Made by a program: the position numbers and the translations under genes. A DNA stretch of 64,000 bases, taken from assembly GCA_052148715.1 (NCBI GenBank), contig JBKQHQ010000193.1:11054-75053 (forward strand), in the 5' to 3' direction. Of this stretch, positions 42,153 to 51,661 are shown in pieces. The DNA is from JBKQHQ01 sp052148715 (lineage in GTDB: Bacteria; Pseudomonadota; Alphaproteobacteria; Rhizobiales; Xanthobacteraceae). Each line of letters starts with the position of its first letter. The stretch's first letter is position 1. Under the pieces are notes generated by a model. It did not search any database. It was not told the origin of the DNA and saw only the letters and a program-made list of their open reading frames with translations.

Positions 42153-43130
42153 ATGAACCGCAACGCAGTGCCGGCAGCAGTTTGCGACTCGACCCGGTTG
42201 CGCGCGGTCCGGGCTTCTGCGGAGAAAGTCTCGACAGAAACGACTTATTCAATCGGTCGAGCGACGCTCGTGCATGCCGACTGCTTTGATTGGTTGCGTG
42301 GTTGCGCGCCGCACTCGATCCATGCCGTCGTGACCGATCCGCCCTACGGCCTCCTTGAATATTCGCCGAAAGAGCAAGCCAAGCTCCGCGTCGGGCGCGG
42401 CGGCGTCTGGCGTATCCCGCCCTCGTTCGATGGCCACAAGCGTTCACCACTGCCGCGCTTCACGGTCCTCGATGATGAAGATCGACAAGTGCTGCACGAC
42501 TTTTTCTTTGCGTTCGGCGAGCTTGTCCTGCGGGCGACGGTTCCCGGTGCAAACGTGATCGTGGCCAGCAATCCGCTCCTGGCGCATCTCGTTGCCGGCG
42601 CCATGAGCGCCGCCGGTCTTGAGTTGCGCGGCAATTTGATCCGGTTGGTCATGACGATGCGCGGCGGCGATCGGCCAAAGAACGCGCACCAGGAGTTTTC
42701 CGACATCAGCGTCATGCCGCGCTCGATGTTTGAGCCCTGGGTAATCCTCCGGCATCCCGTTGACGGCCGCGTGCAAGACAATCTCCGCAAATGGAAAACC
42801 GGCGGCTTCCGGCGCCCGTCCCGAGAAAAGCCCTTTGGCGACGTCATCAAGTCGCATCCCACACCGAAGAGCGAACGGCTAATCGCGCCGCACCCATCCC
42901 TAAAGCCGCAGGGTTTCTTGCGCGCTGTCGTCCGAGCGGCGCTTCCACTCGGCGAAGGCCTTATTCTTGACCCCTTCGCCGGGTCAGGCTCGACTCTCGC
43001 CGCCGCAAATGCCGTTGGCTACGACAGCATCGGAATCGAAAAGGATGTTCATTTTGTCACCGTTGCCCGGCAGGCGATCGCTGAGCTCGGCGCGCTGGCT
43101 GTACGGGCGATAGAGCCGGTCGGCGCGTAG
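42153..43130 (+). CDS. Orphan DNA methyltransferase (N4/N6, beta class)
   Basis: A 325-residue site-specific DNA methyltransferase. Motif IV is DPPYGLLEYSPKEQ near residues 65-78, and motif I is DPFAGSGSTLAAANAVGYDSIGIE near 279-302, so the order is beta class as in CcrM. It lacks the CcrM C-terminal domain, and no restriction endonuclease gene is adjacent. AGAAGGGG lies 5 nt before the chosen ATG (MNRNAVPAA); the upstream frame is open but unlike the family. The recognition sequence is unknown. Confidence 0.85.
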   Translation: MNRNAVPAAVCDSTRLRAVRASAEKVSTETTYSIGRATLVHADCFDWLRGCAPHSIHAVVTDPPYGLLEYSPKEQAKLRVGRGGVWRIPPSFDGHKRSPLPRFTVLDDEDRQVLHDFFFAFGELVLRATVPGANVIVASNPLLAHLVAGAMSAAGLELRGNLIRLVMTMRGGDRPKNAHQEFSDISVMPRSMFEPWVILRHPVDGRVQDNLRKWKTGGFRRPSREKPFGDVIKSHPTPKSERLIAPHPSLKPQGFLRAVVRAALPLGEGLILDPFAGSGSTLAAANAVGYDSIGIEKDVHFVTVARQAIAELGALAVRAIEPVGA

Positions 43131-43285
43131 TTTCGTGTTGCAAGGATGCGTACGGCGGCCTGGCGGCATCGTTGAGGAGCGCTGGCGGTTCCAGGATCGG
43201 CGTACGAAAACTCTTATTATAATACCACGACTTCTCTTCGCACTCGCCGGTTGACTCGCGCCCCCTTCCGCGCTGAATCGACCGC

Positions 43286-43987
43286 ATGAGTCGACCACCC
43301 ACCCGCCGCGCCCCCCGTTTGCCGCTCGCCGATGAGGACATCCGTCCGACCTTCCAGCGCGAGCGTCGCGCCATAAAGCGCGGCGTTTGGCCCGTTGCGG
43401 GCTGTGACGAGGCCGGCCGCGGCCCGCTTGCCGGCCCGGTGGTGGCGGCGGCGGTGATCCTCGATCCCGAACGCATTCCGCGCGGCCTCGATGATTCCAA
43501 GAAGCTCACGGCCGAGACGCGCGAGGCACTGTACGCCAAGATCTGCGTGAGCGCCGAAGTGGCAGTCGCGTTCGCCTCGCCAAGCCGCATCGACCGCGAC
43601 AATATCCGCCAGGCCTCGCTGTGGGCGCTGGCGCAGGCCGTGGCGGCGCTGCCGAGCAAGCCGCGCCTCGTCTTCGTCGACGGCTGCGACCGGATCGCGG
43701 CCGATTGCGATTGCGAAGCCGTGATCGGAGGCGACGCGCGTGTCGTTTCGATCGCGGCCGCCTCCATCGTCGCCAAAGTGACCCGTGACCGGCTGATGGC
43801 ACGGCTCGGCGCGGCGCACCCGGGCTACGGGTTCGAGCGCCACATGGGCTACAGCGTTCCCGAGCATTTTGCGGCGCTCGACCGGCTTGGGCCGACGATC
43901 CATCACCGCCGCTCGTTCGCGCCGGTGGCGGCCCTCTTGGCCCCAGCCAAGTCCGACGAGGAGCTCGTGCAGCTGTTGCCGCTATGA
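43286..43987 (+). CDS. rnhB: Ribonuclease HII
   Basis: A 233-residue RNase HII that removes ribonucleotides and RNA from RNA/DNA hybrids. Active-site motifs: VAGCDEAGRGPLAGPVVAAAV, LDDSKKLTAETRE, FVDGCD and SIVAKVTRDRLM. An N-terminal basic extension of about 38 residues precedes the domain. The stop overlaps the start of the GT39-like gene (ATGA). Confidence 0.95.
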   Translation: MSRPPTRRAPRLPLADEDIRPTFQRERRAIKRGVWPVAGCDEAGRGPLAGPVVAAAVILDPERIPRGLDDSKKLTAETREALYAKICVSAEVAVAFASPSRIDRDNIRQASLWALAQAVAALPSKPRLVFVDGCDRIAADCDCEAVIGGDARVVSIAAASIVAKVTRDRLMARLGAAHPGYGFERHMGYSVPEHFAALDRLGPTIHHRRSFAPVAALLAPAKSDEELVQLLPL

Positions 43988-45543
43988 CCACGCCCCCTCG
44001 CGCGGGGCCGATGCTTTACGTCTCGCTGCTCGTCGAGATCCTCCGTGCACGTCCGACCGCGACCGTTATTGCAGCGGCGCTCACCCAGGCCTTGTTATGG
44101 GCAATCGTGCCGGCCCTGTTCTATGCGGCCCCGCCCGGCGAATTGGCCGAGGGGCTTGCGGTAGGCCACGAATTTCAGCTCGGCACTTATTTGGGACCGC
44201 CGTTCGCCTTCTGGCTCGCCGAATTAGCCTTTCGCCCCGCGGGCCTCACCGGCGTTTATGTGCTCGCACAGGCGTGCGTGTTCGTCACCTATTGGTGCGT
44301 CTTTTTGCTCGGCCGCGGCATGGTGGGCGAGCGCCACGCGGCGCTCGCCGTCTTGCTGATGGTCGGCGTTTCAGTCTTCACGGTGCCGACGCCGGAGTTT
44401 GGTCCCGCAGTGCTCGGCATGGCGCTCTGGAGCCTGATCTTGCTGCATTACTGGCGAGTGCTCGGGGACGGGCGCCAGGTCTATTGGTTCGCCTTGGCGA
44501 TCGAGGTCGGCCTCCTTCTGCTCACCACCTATATCGGATGGGTGCTGATCGGATTGCTGGTCGTGTTCACCGCCTCGAACCGCGCGGCGCGTGCTGCCGT
44601 CAAGCCAGTCCAGCCGTTGATGGCGGCCGTCATTGTGTTCGTGGTGCTGGCGCCGCATCTTTTCTGGCTCGCGGCCGAGGGCGATATCACGGTTCCGACC
44701 TTCGAGCGGCTGCGCAGTGCCGAGGGCGTCGATACCAATCTCCTGAACTGGGTGCGGGTGCTCGCCGGGATCGTCGTGGCGCATTCCGGCATTATCGTTT
44801 TGATCGCGCTGGCGAGCGGTTGGCCGCGTGCGCGACCTGAGCGCGCGCCCGTGGTCGAAGGCACGCAGATTGATCCTTTCGCCCGCCAATTCGTCTATTT
44901 CTTGGCGGTGGCGCCGAGCTTGGTCGTGACGCTGTTCGCGGCCCTCATCGGGCGCTCGTCGCCTCTCGTCGGGGCGGCGCCGCTGCTCGTACTGTCGGGC
45001 CTCGCCATTGTGGTCGCGGCGGGTGAGCACATCCGGGTGCATCGTGATCACACGGTGAGCCACGCCTGGAGCGGGCTCTTGCTGGCGCCGCCGGTGATCG
45101 CCGCGCTGCTGGTTGCGGTCGTGCCGTGGACGTTCCGGTTCGATCTCAAGGTGGCCCAGCCGGCGCAACCGATGGGCCGCTTCTTCGCGGAATCGTTCGA
45201 GCGCCGCACCGGCCGGCCGCTCGAGATCGTCGCCGGCGATCCGCATCTTGCGGCGCTCATCGCGTTTTCGGCGCCGAGCCGGCCCCGCGTGTTTCTCGAT
45301 GCCTCACCCGAGCGCTCGCCCTGGATACGCCGCGACGACATCCTGCAAAGCGGCGCCGTGATCATCTGGCCCGTCGGCGACGCGGTCGGCGCGCCTCCCG
45401 CCGACATCAAGGAACGGTTTCCAGGCCTCATTGCCGAGGTGCCGCGAACATTCGAGCGGCCGGTGCAGGGTCTGCTACCGGCGATGCGGGTCGGCTGGGC
45501 CGTGATCAGGCCGCAGGCTCCGGCCAAGCGGGCGGAGAGATAG
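43984..45543 (+). CDS. GT39-like (PMT/ArnT-type) integral membrane glycosyltransferase
   Basis: A 519-residue protein with about eleven transmembrane helices. The first periplasmic loop carries EGLAVGHEFQLGTYLGPPFAFWLAELAF, which resembles the catalytic loop of GT39/ArnT-type lipid-linked sugar transferases, where an acidic residue in this loop is essential. The C-terminal 150 residues are soluble periplasmic. Translationally coupled to rnhB by a 4-nt overlap. It probably moves a sugar from polyprenyl phosphate to an envelope acceptor; donor and acceptor are unknown. Confidence 0.85.
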   Translation: MTTPPRAGPMLYVSLLVEILRARPTATVIAAALTQALLWAIVPALFYAAPPGELAEGLAVGHEFQLGTYLGPPFAFWLAELAFRPAGLTGVYVLAQACVFVTYWCVFLLGRGMVGERHAALAVLLMVGVSVFTVPTPEFGPAVLGMALWSLILLHYWRVLGDGRQVYWFALAIEVGLLLLTTYIGWVLIGLLVVFTASNRAARAAVKPVQPLMAAVIVFVVLAPHLFWLAAEGDITVPTFERLRSAEGVDTNLLNWVRVLAGIVVAHSGIIVLIALASGWPRARPERAPVVEGTQIDPFARQFVYFLAVAPSLVVTLFAALIGRSSPLVGAAPLLVLSGLAIVVAAGEHIRVHRDHTVSHAWSGLLLAPPVIAALLVAVVPWTFRFDLKVAQPAQPMGRFFAESFERRTGRPLEIVAGDPHLAALIAFSAPSRPRVFLDASPERSPWIRRDDILQSGAVIIWPVGDAVGAPPADIKERFPGLIAEVPRTFERPVQGLLPAMRVGWAVIRPQAPAKRAER

Positions 45544-45551
45544 GCCAACAA

Positions 45552-46394
45552 TCAGAGTCCAGCGAGGGCTTTCTTGATCGCGAGAAAGTCCCGCCAGGCG
45601 AGCCGTTTCTGCAGCGGCTGACGCAGCAGATAGGCCGGGTGCAGGGTCGCTGTCGCGCGGATCTCGCGCGTGCCGGTGTCGTAGGTGAACCAACGCCCGC
45701 GCGAACGGCCGATGCCCTCCTTGATGCCGAGGAGCGCCTGCATGGAAGGCTGGCCGAGGCAGACCAGCACGTTGGGATCGGCGAGCTCGATCTGCCGCCG
45801 GATGAATGGCAAGCACATCTGCGATTCTTGCGGTATCGGCGTCCGATTGCCCGGCGGCCGCCAAGGAATGATATTGGCGATGTAAACGCCGCTGCGGTCG
45901 AGGCCGATGGCCGCCAGCATGCGGTCGAGGAGCTTTCCGGAGCGGCCGACGAAAGGCAGGCCTTCGAGGTCCTCGTCGCGGCCGGGCGCCTCGCCAACGA
46001 ACATGATCGGCGCACGCGGGTTGCCATCGGCAAAAACGAGTTGCGTCGCCGTAGATTTCAGTGTGCAGCCGTCGAAGCGGTCGAGGATCGCGCGCAATTC
46101 ATCGAGGCTCGACGCGCTGCGCGCGGCCTCACGCGCTTCCATGATCGCGGCCTCGGGGGAGGGTGGTGCGGCCGGCGGCGGGCGCCCGGGCTGAAGGCCC
46201 TGATGCCGATCGCCGAAGGCGGCAACCGTCGACTTCGGCAATGCTCGGGGTGCGTCCGGCGGGCTCGCTGTGACTGGCGGCACGGTGGTCGCATCGGCAA
46301 AACGGTTTTCTGGCGTCTCGGCGAGCGGCGTGTCGACGCCGGCCTCAAGGTAAAACGCTAGCAGCTCACGGACGGACTTGCGTTCGGCGATCAT
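45552..46394 (-). CDS. Family 4-like uracil-DNA glycosylase
   Basis: A 280-residue uracil-DNA glycosylase. FADGNPRAPIMFVGEAPGRDED and GLPFVGRSGKLLDRML are the family 4 active-site region, and LHPAYLLRQP is the minor-groove loop. Cys110, Cys194 and Cys212 fit cluster positions of family 4, with 17 residues between the last two, but the residue where the first Cys would be is Phe107. The N-terminal 85 residues are Pro/Ala-rich. I chose the ATG at MIAERKSVRELL; an upstream TTG is less likely. It converges on the GT39-like gene. Confidence 0.88.
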   Translation of the reverse strand: MIAERKSVRELLAFYLEAGVDTPLAETPENRFADATTVPPVTASPPDAPRALPKSTVAAFGDRHQGLQPGRPPPAAPPSPEAAIMEAREAARSASSLDELRAILDRFDGCTLKSTATQLVFADGNPRAPIMFVGEAPGRDEDLEGLPFVGRSGKLLDRMLAAIGLDRSGVYIANIIPWRPPGNRTPIPQESQMCLPFIRRQIELADPNVLVCLGQPSMQALLGIKEGIGRSRGRWFTYDTGTREIRATATLHPAYLLRQPLQKRLAWRDFLAIKKALAGL

Positions 46395-46476
46395 GGCCTC
46401 GGCTTGAAGCCCTTTCTCGGCAGAGGAAGCTATAGAGCACAATGACTTTTCCTCGAGGCGTCATCGCGCTCTATCT

Positions 46477-46556
46477 CATGATTGGAGCAAGCTCTTTTCC
46501 GAAGACCGGTACCCACCCTCGGGTCAAGCCCGAGGGCAGGTTTTTTTGGGATGATG
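46477..46556. repeat. Dispersed-type repeat with embedded hairpin
   Basis: TCATGATTGGAGCAAGCTCTTTTCCGAAGACCGGTACCCA-like sequence ending in GGGATGATGCC resembles a common rhizobial intergenic repeat (about GATCTTTTCCGAAAACCGG). Within it CCCTCGGG/CCCGAGGG forms an 8-bp hairpin with a 5-nt loop, followed 4 nt later by seven T. It lies in the 295-base divergent spacer between the glycosylase and ETF-QO genes, where no transcript is expected to end. Confidence 0.5.
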
Positions 46557-46689
46557 CCCTAGCATTTTCAGGAGCGGGGCGACGCTACAATCTGCCGCGG
46601 CGTTCGGGCTTCGGTCTGTGTCGTTGCCCGCTCGCGGCAAACGTGAAAAAACGAATGGTCAACTTGCGCGGCGAAAGTGTGGAGTCGAG

Positions 46690-48342
46690 ATGGCGATTGA
46701 ATTGCCTGCCCGGGAGGCGATGGATTTCGATGTGGTGATCGTCGGCGCAGGGCCCGCTGGGCTCGCTGCGGCGATCCGCTTAAAGCAGCTGAATCCCGAG
46801 ATTACGGTGGTGGTCGTCGAGAAAGGCTCCGAGGTCGGCGCCCACATCTTGTCGGGCGCGGTCATCGATCCGGTCGGTCTCGATCGGCTGTTGCCGGAGT
46901 GGCGCGAGGAGGACGCGCCGATCACGACGCCCGTCACGCAGGACCGCTTCTATTGGCTCGGCCCCGCCGGCGCCCTGCGGCTTCCCAACGCATTCATGCC
47001 GCCGTTGATGAACAACCACGGCAACTTCATCGTCTCTCTGGGCGAGGTTTGCCGTTGGCTCGGCAAGAAGGCGGAGGCGCTCGGCGTCGAAATTTTTCCG
47101 GGCTTTGCGGGTGCCGAACTGCTTTCCGGCGCCAATGGGGAGGTGACCGGCATCGCCACCGGCGACATGGGGGTCGCCAGGGACGGAACCCACAAGGACA
47201 ACTTTACGCGCGGCGTGGAGCTGCGCGCCAAATACACGCTGCTGGCGGAAGGGGCGCGCGGTAGCCTGGCGAAGTTGGCGCTCAAGCGCTTTCGCCTCGC
47301 CGACGGGCATGACGTGCCGAAATTCGGGATCGGGCTCAAGGAGCTGTGGCAGATTGCGCCCGAGAAGCATCGGCCGGGCCTGATCCAGCACACGTTCGGC
47401 TGGCCCCTCGACAACGGCACCGGGGGCGGCTCGTTTCTCTATCACTACGGCGAAAACCTGGTGTCCGTCGGTTTCGTCGTTCACCTCAACTACGCCAATC
47501 CGTTGCTGTCTCCGTTCGAGGAGTTTCAGCGCCTCAAGACGCACCCCATGGTGCGCGACACTTTCGTTGACGGCCGCCGCCTCTCCTATGGAGCGCGCGC
47601 CATCACCGAAGGTGGCTACCAATCGGTGCCGAAGCTTGTGTTTCCCGGCGGCGCGCTGATCGGCTGCGCGGCCGGCTTCGTCAATGTCCCGCGCATCAAG
47701 GGCACGCACAACGCCATGCTCTCGGGCATCTTGGCCGCCGAGCACGTCGCTGCGGCGCTCGCAGCGGGGCGGGCGAACGATGAGCTGCAAGCCTATGAGG
47801 AAGGCTGGCGTACCTCGGATATCGGCCGCGATCTGTGGAAGGTGCGCAACGCCAAGCCATTGTGGTCGAAGTTCGGAACGACGCTCGGCATCGCGCTCGG
47901 CGGGCTCGACATGTGGACCAACACATTCGGCTTCTCGCTGTTCGGCACGCTCGCCCATGGCAAACCGGATTACGCAACCTTGGTGCCGGCGCGGCAGGCG
48001 ACCCGCATCGCTTACCCGAAACCCGACGGGCAGATCACCTTCGATCGGTTGTCCTCGGTGTTCGTGTCGAATACCAATCATGAGGAAAATCAGCCGGTTC
48101 ATCTGGTGGTAAAGGATTTGTCGCTGCAGAAGGCATCCGAGCACGACGTCTATGACGGCCCATCCTCGCGCTATTGTCCGGCCGGCGTTTACGAGTGGGT
48201 TGAGGAGGGCGCGAGCGCAAAATATGTGATCAATGCCCAAAATTGCGTCCACTGCAAAACGTGCGACATCAAAGACCCGAACCAAAACATCAATTGGATA
48301 CCGCCGGAAGGCGGGGGAGGACCCAATTATCCGAATATGTAA
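46690..48342 (+). CDS. Electron transfer flavoprotein-ubiquinone oxidoreductase
   Basis: A 550-residue ETF-QO that passes electrons from acyl-CoA and other dehydrogenases, via ETF, to ubiquinone. The FAD-binding VVIVGAGPAGLAAAIRLKQL starts near residue 13. The C-terminal 4Fe-4S region is RYCPAGVYEW ... NCVHCKTCDIKDPNQNINW. GGAG lies 5 nt before the chosen ATG (MAIELPAREAMD). etfAB are not adjacent. It appears monocistronic. Confidence 0.95.
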   Translation: MAIELPAREAMDFDVVIVGAGPAGLAAAIRLKQLNPEITVVVVEKGSEVGAHILSGAVIDPVGLDRLLPEWREEDAPITTPVTQDRFYWLGPAGALRLPNAFMPPLMNNHGNFIVSLGEVCRWLGKKAEALGVEIFPGFAGAELLSGANGEVTGIATGDMGVARDGTHKDNFTRGVELRAKYTLLAEGARGSLAKLALKRFRLADGHDVPKFGIGLKELWQIAPEKHRPGLIQHTFGWPLDNGTGGGSFLYHYGENLVSVGFVVHLNYANPLLSPFEEFQRLKTHPMVRDTFVDGRRLSYGARAITEGGYQSVPKLVFPGGALIGCAAGFVNVPRIKGTHNAMLSGILAAEHVAAALAAGRANDELQAYEEGWRTSDIGRDLWKVRNAKPLWSKFGTTLGIALGGLDMWTNTFGFSLFGTLAHGKPDYATLVPARQATRIAYPKPDGQITFDRLSSVFVSNTNHEENQPVHLVVKDLSLQKASEHDVYDGPSSRYCPAGVYEWVEEGASAKYVINAQNCVHCKTCDIKDPNQNINWIPPEGGGGPNYPNM

Positions 48343-48616
48343 CTGAATATCCGGTGTTGCATGCACCCGCATTGCCGGGTTCACTCGGGGTCGACTGCGG
48401 TCCGGTGAAGCCAGGCCGACGTCTCGGTCCGAGATTGCCGGGAATGACTGAAAAATAGGCCCAGCCGGGCGATTCCCGGTCACGATCCTGCCACATGTCC
48501 GCTTTCATGCTGCGGTTACGCGGCCTATCCTTGCGAGTGCGGCGCAAACAGGCCATGCTTTGGCGCTGGCTGGCGGAGCCAAGGCCGCAATGTCCGCACA
48601 TGGAGACCACCGACCC

Positions 48617-50476
48617 GTGACCGTCTCGAAAATGCTTCGGCGTATCCATTGCGCCGCCCTCCTCACATTCGGGCTCACCTTGCCGCAGGCTCTTGCCGCG
48701 CAACAGGTGCCAACCCCGCAGGAGCTGATCCGCGTGTCGCCCGCGGGCGACTACCTCGCGGCGCGGCATGCCGGTGCCGAGCGGGACGCATCTGCAGCGG
48801 CCGCCTACTACATGGCGGCGCTGCGGGCCGATCCGCGCAATCCCGAGCTGCTCAACCGCGCCTTTGTTTCAGTGCTGGCCGGCGGCGATATCGACGAAGC
48901 GGTGCGGTTGGCGGAGCGCATTCTACAGATCGACAAGAGCGACCGCATTGCGCATTTGGTGCTGGGCGTGCGGGCGCTGAAGCAGAAGGATTATTCGCTG
49001 GCGCGTGCCCAGCTCGGCCAGTCGGTGCGGGGTCCGATCACGGACCTCGCCGCGACGCTATTGACGGCCTGGACGTATGCTGGCCCCGGTGATCGGGTGG
49101 CGCCGGCGGGCGGCCGGACCGCATGCCGGGCGGCGAAATGGCGGCGCACCGCGCATGCAAGCAATAGCGCTTGCCGGGCCATCGCCCACGGCGGCGGCAC
49201 CGGCAAGGCCATCGAGACGGTTGATCACCTCGCCGGTCCGGACTGGTACGCCATCTTCAAGGATTTGCATGCCGGGTTGATCCTCGATCTCGCCGACCGC
49301 GACAAGGAAGCGGGCCGGCGCCTCGAGCTCGCGTACAGGGCCGACAGCACGGCTTTGCGCGTGGTCGAAGCCTATGGCAGCTGGGCGTCGCGCAACGAAT
49401 CGAGCGAGGAAGCGCTAAAAATCTTCAAGCAGTTCGAAGAGCAATTGCCGCAGCATCCGCTGATCACATCGGCAACCGACACGATCAAGAAGGGCGGCAA
49501 GTTGCCGCCGTTGATCGATACGCCGCAAGCGGGCGCGGCCGAGGTACTGTACGGTCTCGGCGCCTCGCTTGGGCGGCGCGGGGGCGAGGATGTGGGCCTC
49601 GTTTATTTGCAGCTCGCGCTTTACCTCGCCCCCACCCATCCGATGGCGCTGCTTTCGCTGGCCGATCTTTATGAGTCGATGAAGAAGCCGGAGCTCGCGC
49701 TCAAGGCCTATGAGCGGGTGCCGGCGAATTCGCCGCTTCACCGCAATGCGCTCATCCAGCTCGCGGTCGACCTCGACTCTCTCGATCGGACGGACGAAGC
49801 CAAGAAGCATCTGGACAAGCTGATCACCGACAACCCGAAGGATCTCGAGGCGATCCTCGCGCTTGGCAATATCGAGCGCGGGCGCAAGCAATTCGCCGAA
49901 TGCGGTGAGACTTATTCGAAAGCCATCGCCACCTTGGGAACGCCTGAGAAGGCGAACTGGGCGATCTTCTATTTCCGCGGAATTTGTTACGAACGCGACA
50001 AAAAATGGCCGCTCGCGGAGGCCGACCTCAAGAAGGCGCTGGAGCTGTCGCCCGACCAACCCTATGTGCTCAACTATCTCGGTTATTCCTGGATCGATCA
50101 GGGTCTAAACCTTGACGAGGGCATGCGCATGATCCGGCGCGCGGTGGAGCAGAAGCCCGATGACGGCTATATCGTCGACTCGCTCGGCTGGGCCTTTTAC
50201 CGGATCGGCAATTTCGAGGACGCGTCCAAGAATCTCGAGAAGGCCGTCGAGCTGAAGCCCGAGGATCCGACCATCAACGATCATCTTGGCGACGCCTATT
50301 GGCGGGTCGGGCGCACGCTCGAGGCGCGGTTCCAGTGGGCGCATGCGCGCGATCTCAAGCCTGACGCAGAGGATCTGCCGAAGATCGAGCAGAAGCTTAA
50401 GGTCGGGCTAACCGATGAGGCGCCGCCGCCGTCCGCGGAGGCCGGCAAGGCCAAGAAACCCGGTGATGGCGGGTGA
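48617..50476 (+). CDS. TPR-repeat secreted/periplasmic protein
   Basis: A 619-residue protein with a signal peptide (MLRRIHCAALLTFGLTLPQALAAQ) and about ten tetratricopeptide repeats, the best ones near the C-terminus (YVLNYLGYSWIDQGLNLDEG, YIVDSLGWAFYRIGNFEDA). A roughly 40-residue basic, Gly/Arg/Ala-rich stretch interrupts a repeat near residues 157-196. Such proteins commonly precede ispE in this order and are protein-interaction scaffolds. The start is the GTG preceded by GGAGA; ATG at 48632 is the alternative. Function unknown. Confidence 0.85.
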   Translation: MTVSKMLRRIHCAALLTFGLTLPQALAAQQVPTPQELIRVSPAGDYLAARHAGAERDASAAAAYYMAALRADPRNPELLNRAFVSVLAGGDIDEAVRLAERILQIDKSDRIAHLVLGVRALKQKDYSLARAQLGQSVRGPITDLAATLLTAWTYAGPGDRVAPAGGRTACRAAKWRRTAHASNSACRAIAHGGGTGKAIETVDHLAGPDWYAIFKDLHAGLILDLADRDKEAGRRLELAYRADSTALRVVEAYGSWASRNESSEEALKIFKQFEEQLPQHPLITSATDTIKKGGKLPPLIDTPQAGAAEVLYGLGASLGRRGGEDVGLVYLQLALYLAPTHPMALLSLADLYESMKKPELALKAYERVPANSPLHRNALIQLAVDLDSLDRTDEAKKHLDKLITDNPKDLEAILALGNIERGRKQFAECGETYSKAIATLGTPEKANWAIFYFRGICYERDKKWPLAEADLKKALELSPDQPYVLNYLGYSWIDQGLNLDEGMRMIRRAVEQKPDDGYIVDSLGWAFYRIGNFEDASKNLEKAVELKPEDPTINDHLGDAYWRVGRTLEARFQWAHARDLKPDAEDLPKIEQKLKVGLTDEAPPPSAEAGKAKKPGDGG

Positions 50477-50638
50477 GGTGAAAATCTCGCTCATTCCTGT
50501 GCAAGCAGCGTAGCGGGGCAGAGGCGGCCGAGCCGTACCTACGCGTGAAAGCGGCCCGCAAGGGCCCCTTGCTGATGCCCGGTCGCGTCGCCACGGCGGA
50601 TCCGGCGCGGTGCATCAATCGAAAATTTGGGGCCGCCT

Positions 50639-51556
50639 TTGCCCACCCTACAGCCGACCGATCCAACAGCGCTGCTTGAGCTTGCGCCGGCGAAGGTCAA
50701 TCTGACCCTCAAAGTGGTGGGGCGGCGCGCGGACGGCTACCATGAGCTCGTAAGTCTGGTGGTGTTCGCCGCCTTGGCTGACCGTCTGACGCTGGCGCCA
50801 GATGATCGGCTATACCTCGAAGTGTCGGGGCCGAACGCGCAGGCTTGCGGCGCGAGTGACGACAATCTGGTGCTCAAGGCGGCGCGCGCGCTGGCCGCTG
50901 AGATCCGCGACCTGCGTCTCGGCCGTTTTGCGCTCGTTAAACACTTGCCGGTGGCGGCCGGCATCGGCGGCGGCTCCTCGGACGCGGCGGCGGGCCTCCG
51001 GCTCCTTGCCCGAGCCAACGGGCTAGCGTCCGACGATGCGCGCCTCTTTGCCGCCGCCGGCGCGACCGGCGCCGACGTCCCGGTCTGCCTCGATCCGCGG
51101 CCGCGAATAATGCGCGGGGTCGGCGAGCGGCTTTCGGCTGCCCTCGATCTGCCGCCGCTTCCGGCAGTGTTGGTCAATCCCGGCGTGGCGGTGCCGACGA
51201 AGGATGTGTTTGCGGCCTTGCGCCTATCAGCCGGCGGGCAAGCCCAGCCGACGGTTTCTGAAGCCGAGCTTCCGAGCCAACGCGAGGCGCTGATCGCGTA
51301 TGTGGCCGGTCACGGCAACGATCTCGAGCCCGCCGCGATTTCGCTGCAACCAATCATCGCCGATGTGCTCGCTCTGTTGCGCGAGCAGCGCGGTTGTCGC
51401 CTCGCGCGCATGTCCGGCTCCGGCGCAACGTGCCTTGGCCTGTTCGGATCGCGCAACGCGGCGCTTGCGGCCGCGCGCGGCATTGAAACCCAACAGCCGC
51501 ATTGGTGGGTGCGCCCGACGACGCTTTCACCCCGGCCTCGCTCGGTTGCAAGCTAA
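50639..51556 (+). CDS. ispE: 4-diphosphocytidyl-2-C-methyl-D-erythritol kinase
   Basis: A roughly 305-residue GHMP kinase of the MEP isoprenoid pathway. LAPAKVNLTLKVVGRRADGYHEL is the start of the fold, PVAAGIGGGSSDAAAGLRLL the ATP loop, and MSGSGATCLGLF the C-terminal motif. There is no ATG or GTG in range; TTG at MPTLQPTDP is the most family-like start, and a TTG four codons earlier is possible. Downstream of the TPR gene with a 162-nt spacer. Confidence 0.92.
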   Translation: MPTLQPTDPTALLELAPAKVNLTLKVVGRRADGYHELVSLVVFAALADRLTLAPDDRLYLEVSGPNAQACGASDDNLVLKAARALAAEIRDLRLGRFALVKHLPVAAGIGGGSSDAAAGLRLLARANGLASDDARLFAAAGATGADVPVCLDPRPRIMRGVGERLSAALDLPPLPAVLVNPGVAVPTKDVFAALRLSAGGQAQPTVSEAELPSQREALIAYVAGHGNDLEPAAISLQPIIADVLALLREQRGCRLARMSGSGATCLGLFGSRNAALAAARGIETQQPHWWVRPTTLSPRPRSVAS

Positions 51557-51661
51557 GCGGCTGAGGGGAGGCCGCTGCGGCAATGAGTCCGGCCGTCTAA
51601 TGTAAGACGATCGCAACGATCGTTGATCAGCCGGCTTTAAGCGAACCACCGGGAGATATCC

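Noticed and set aside
37289..43130. A restriction-modification or defence island around the two methyltransferases
   Set aside because: No endonuclease, helicase or integrase is present, and the genes between them are housekeeping; CcrM is a core cell-cycle gene.
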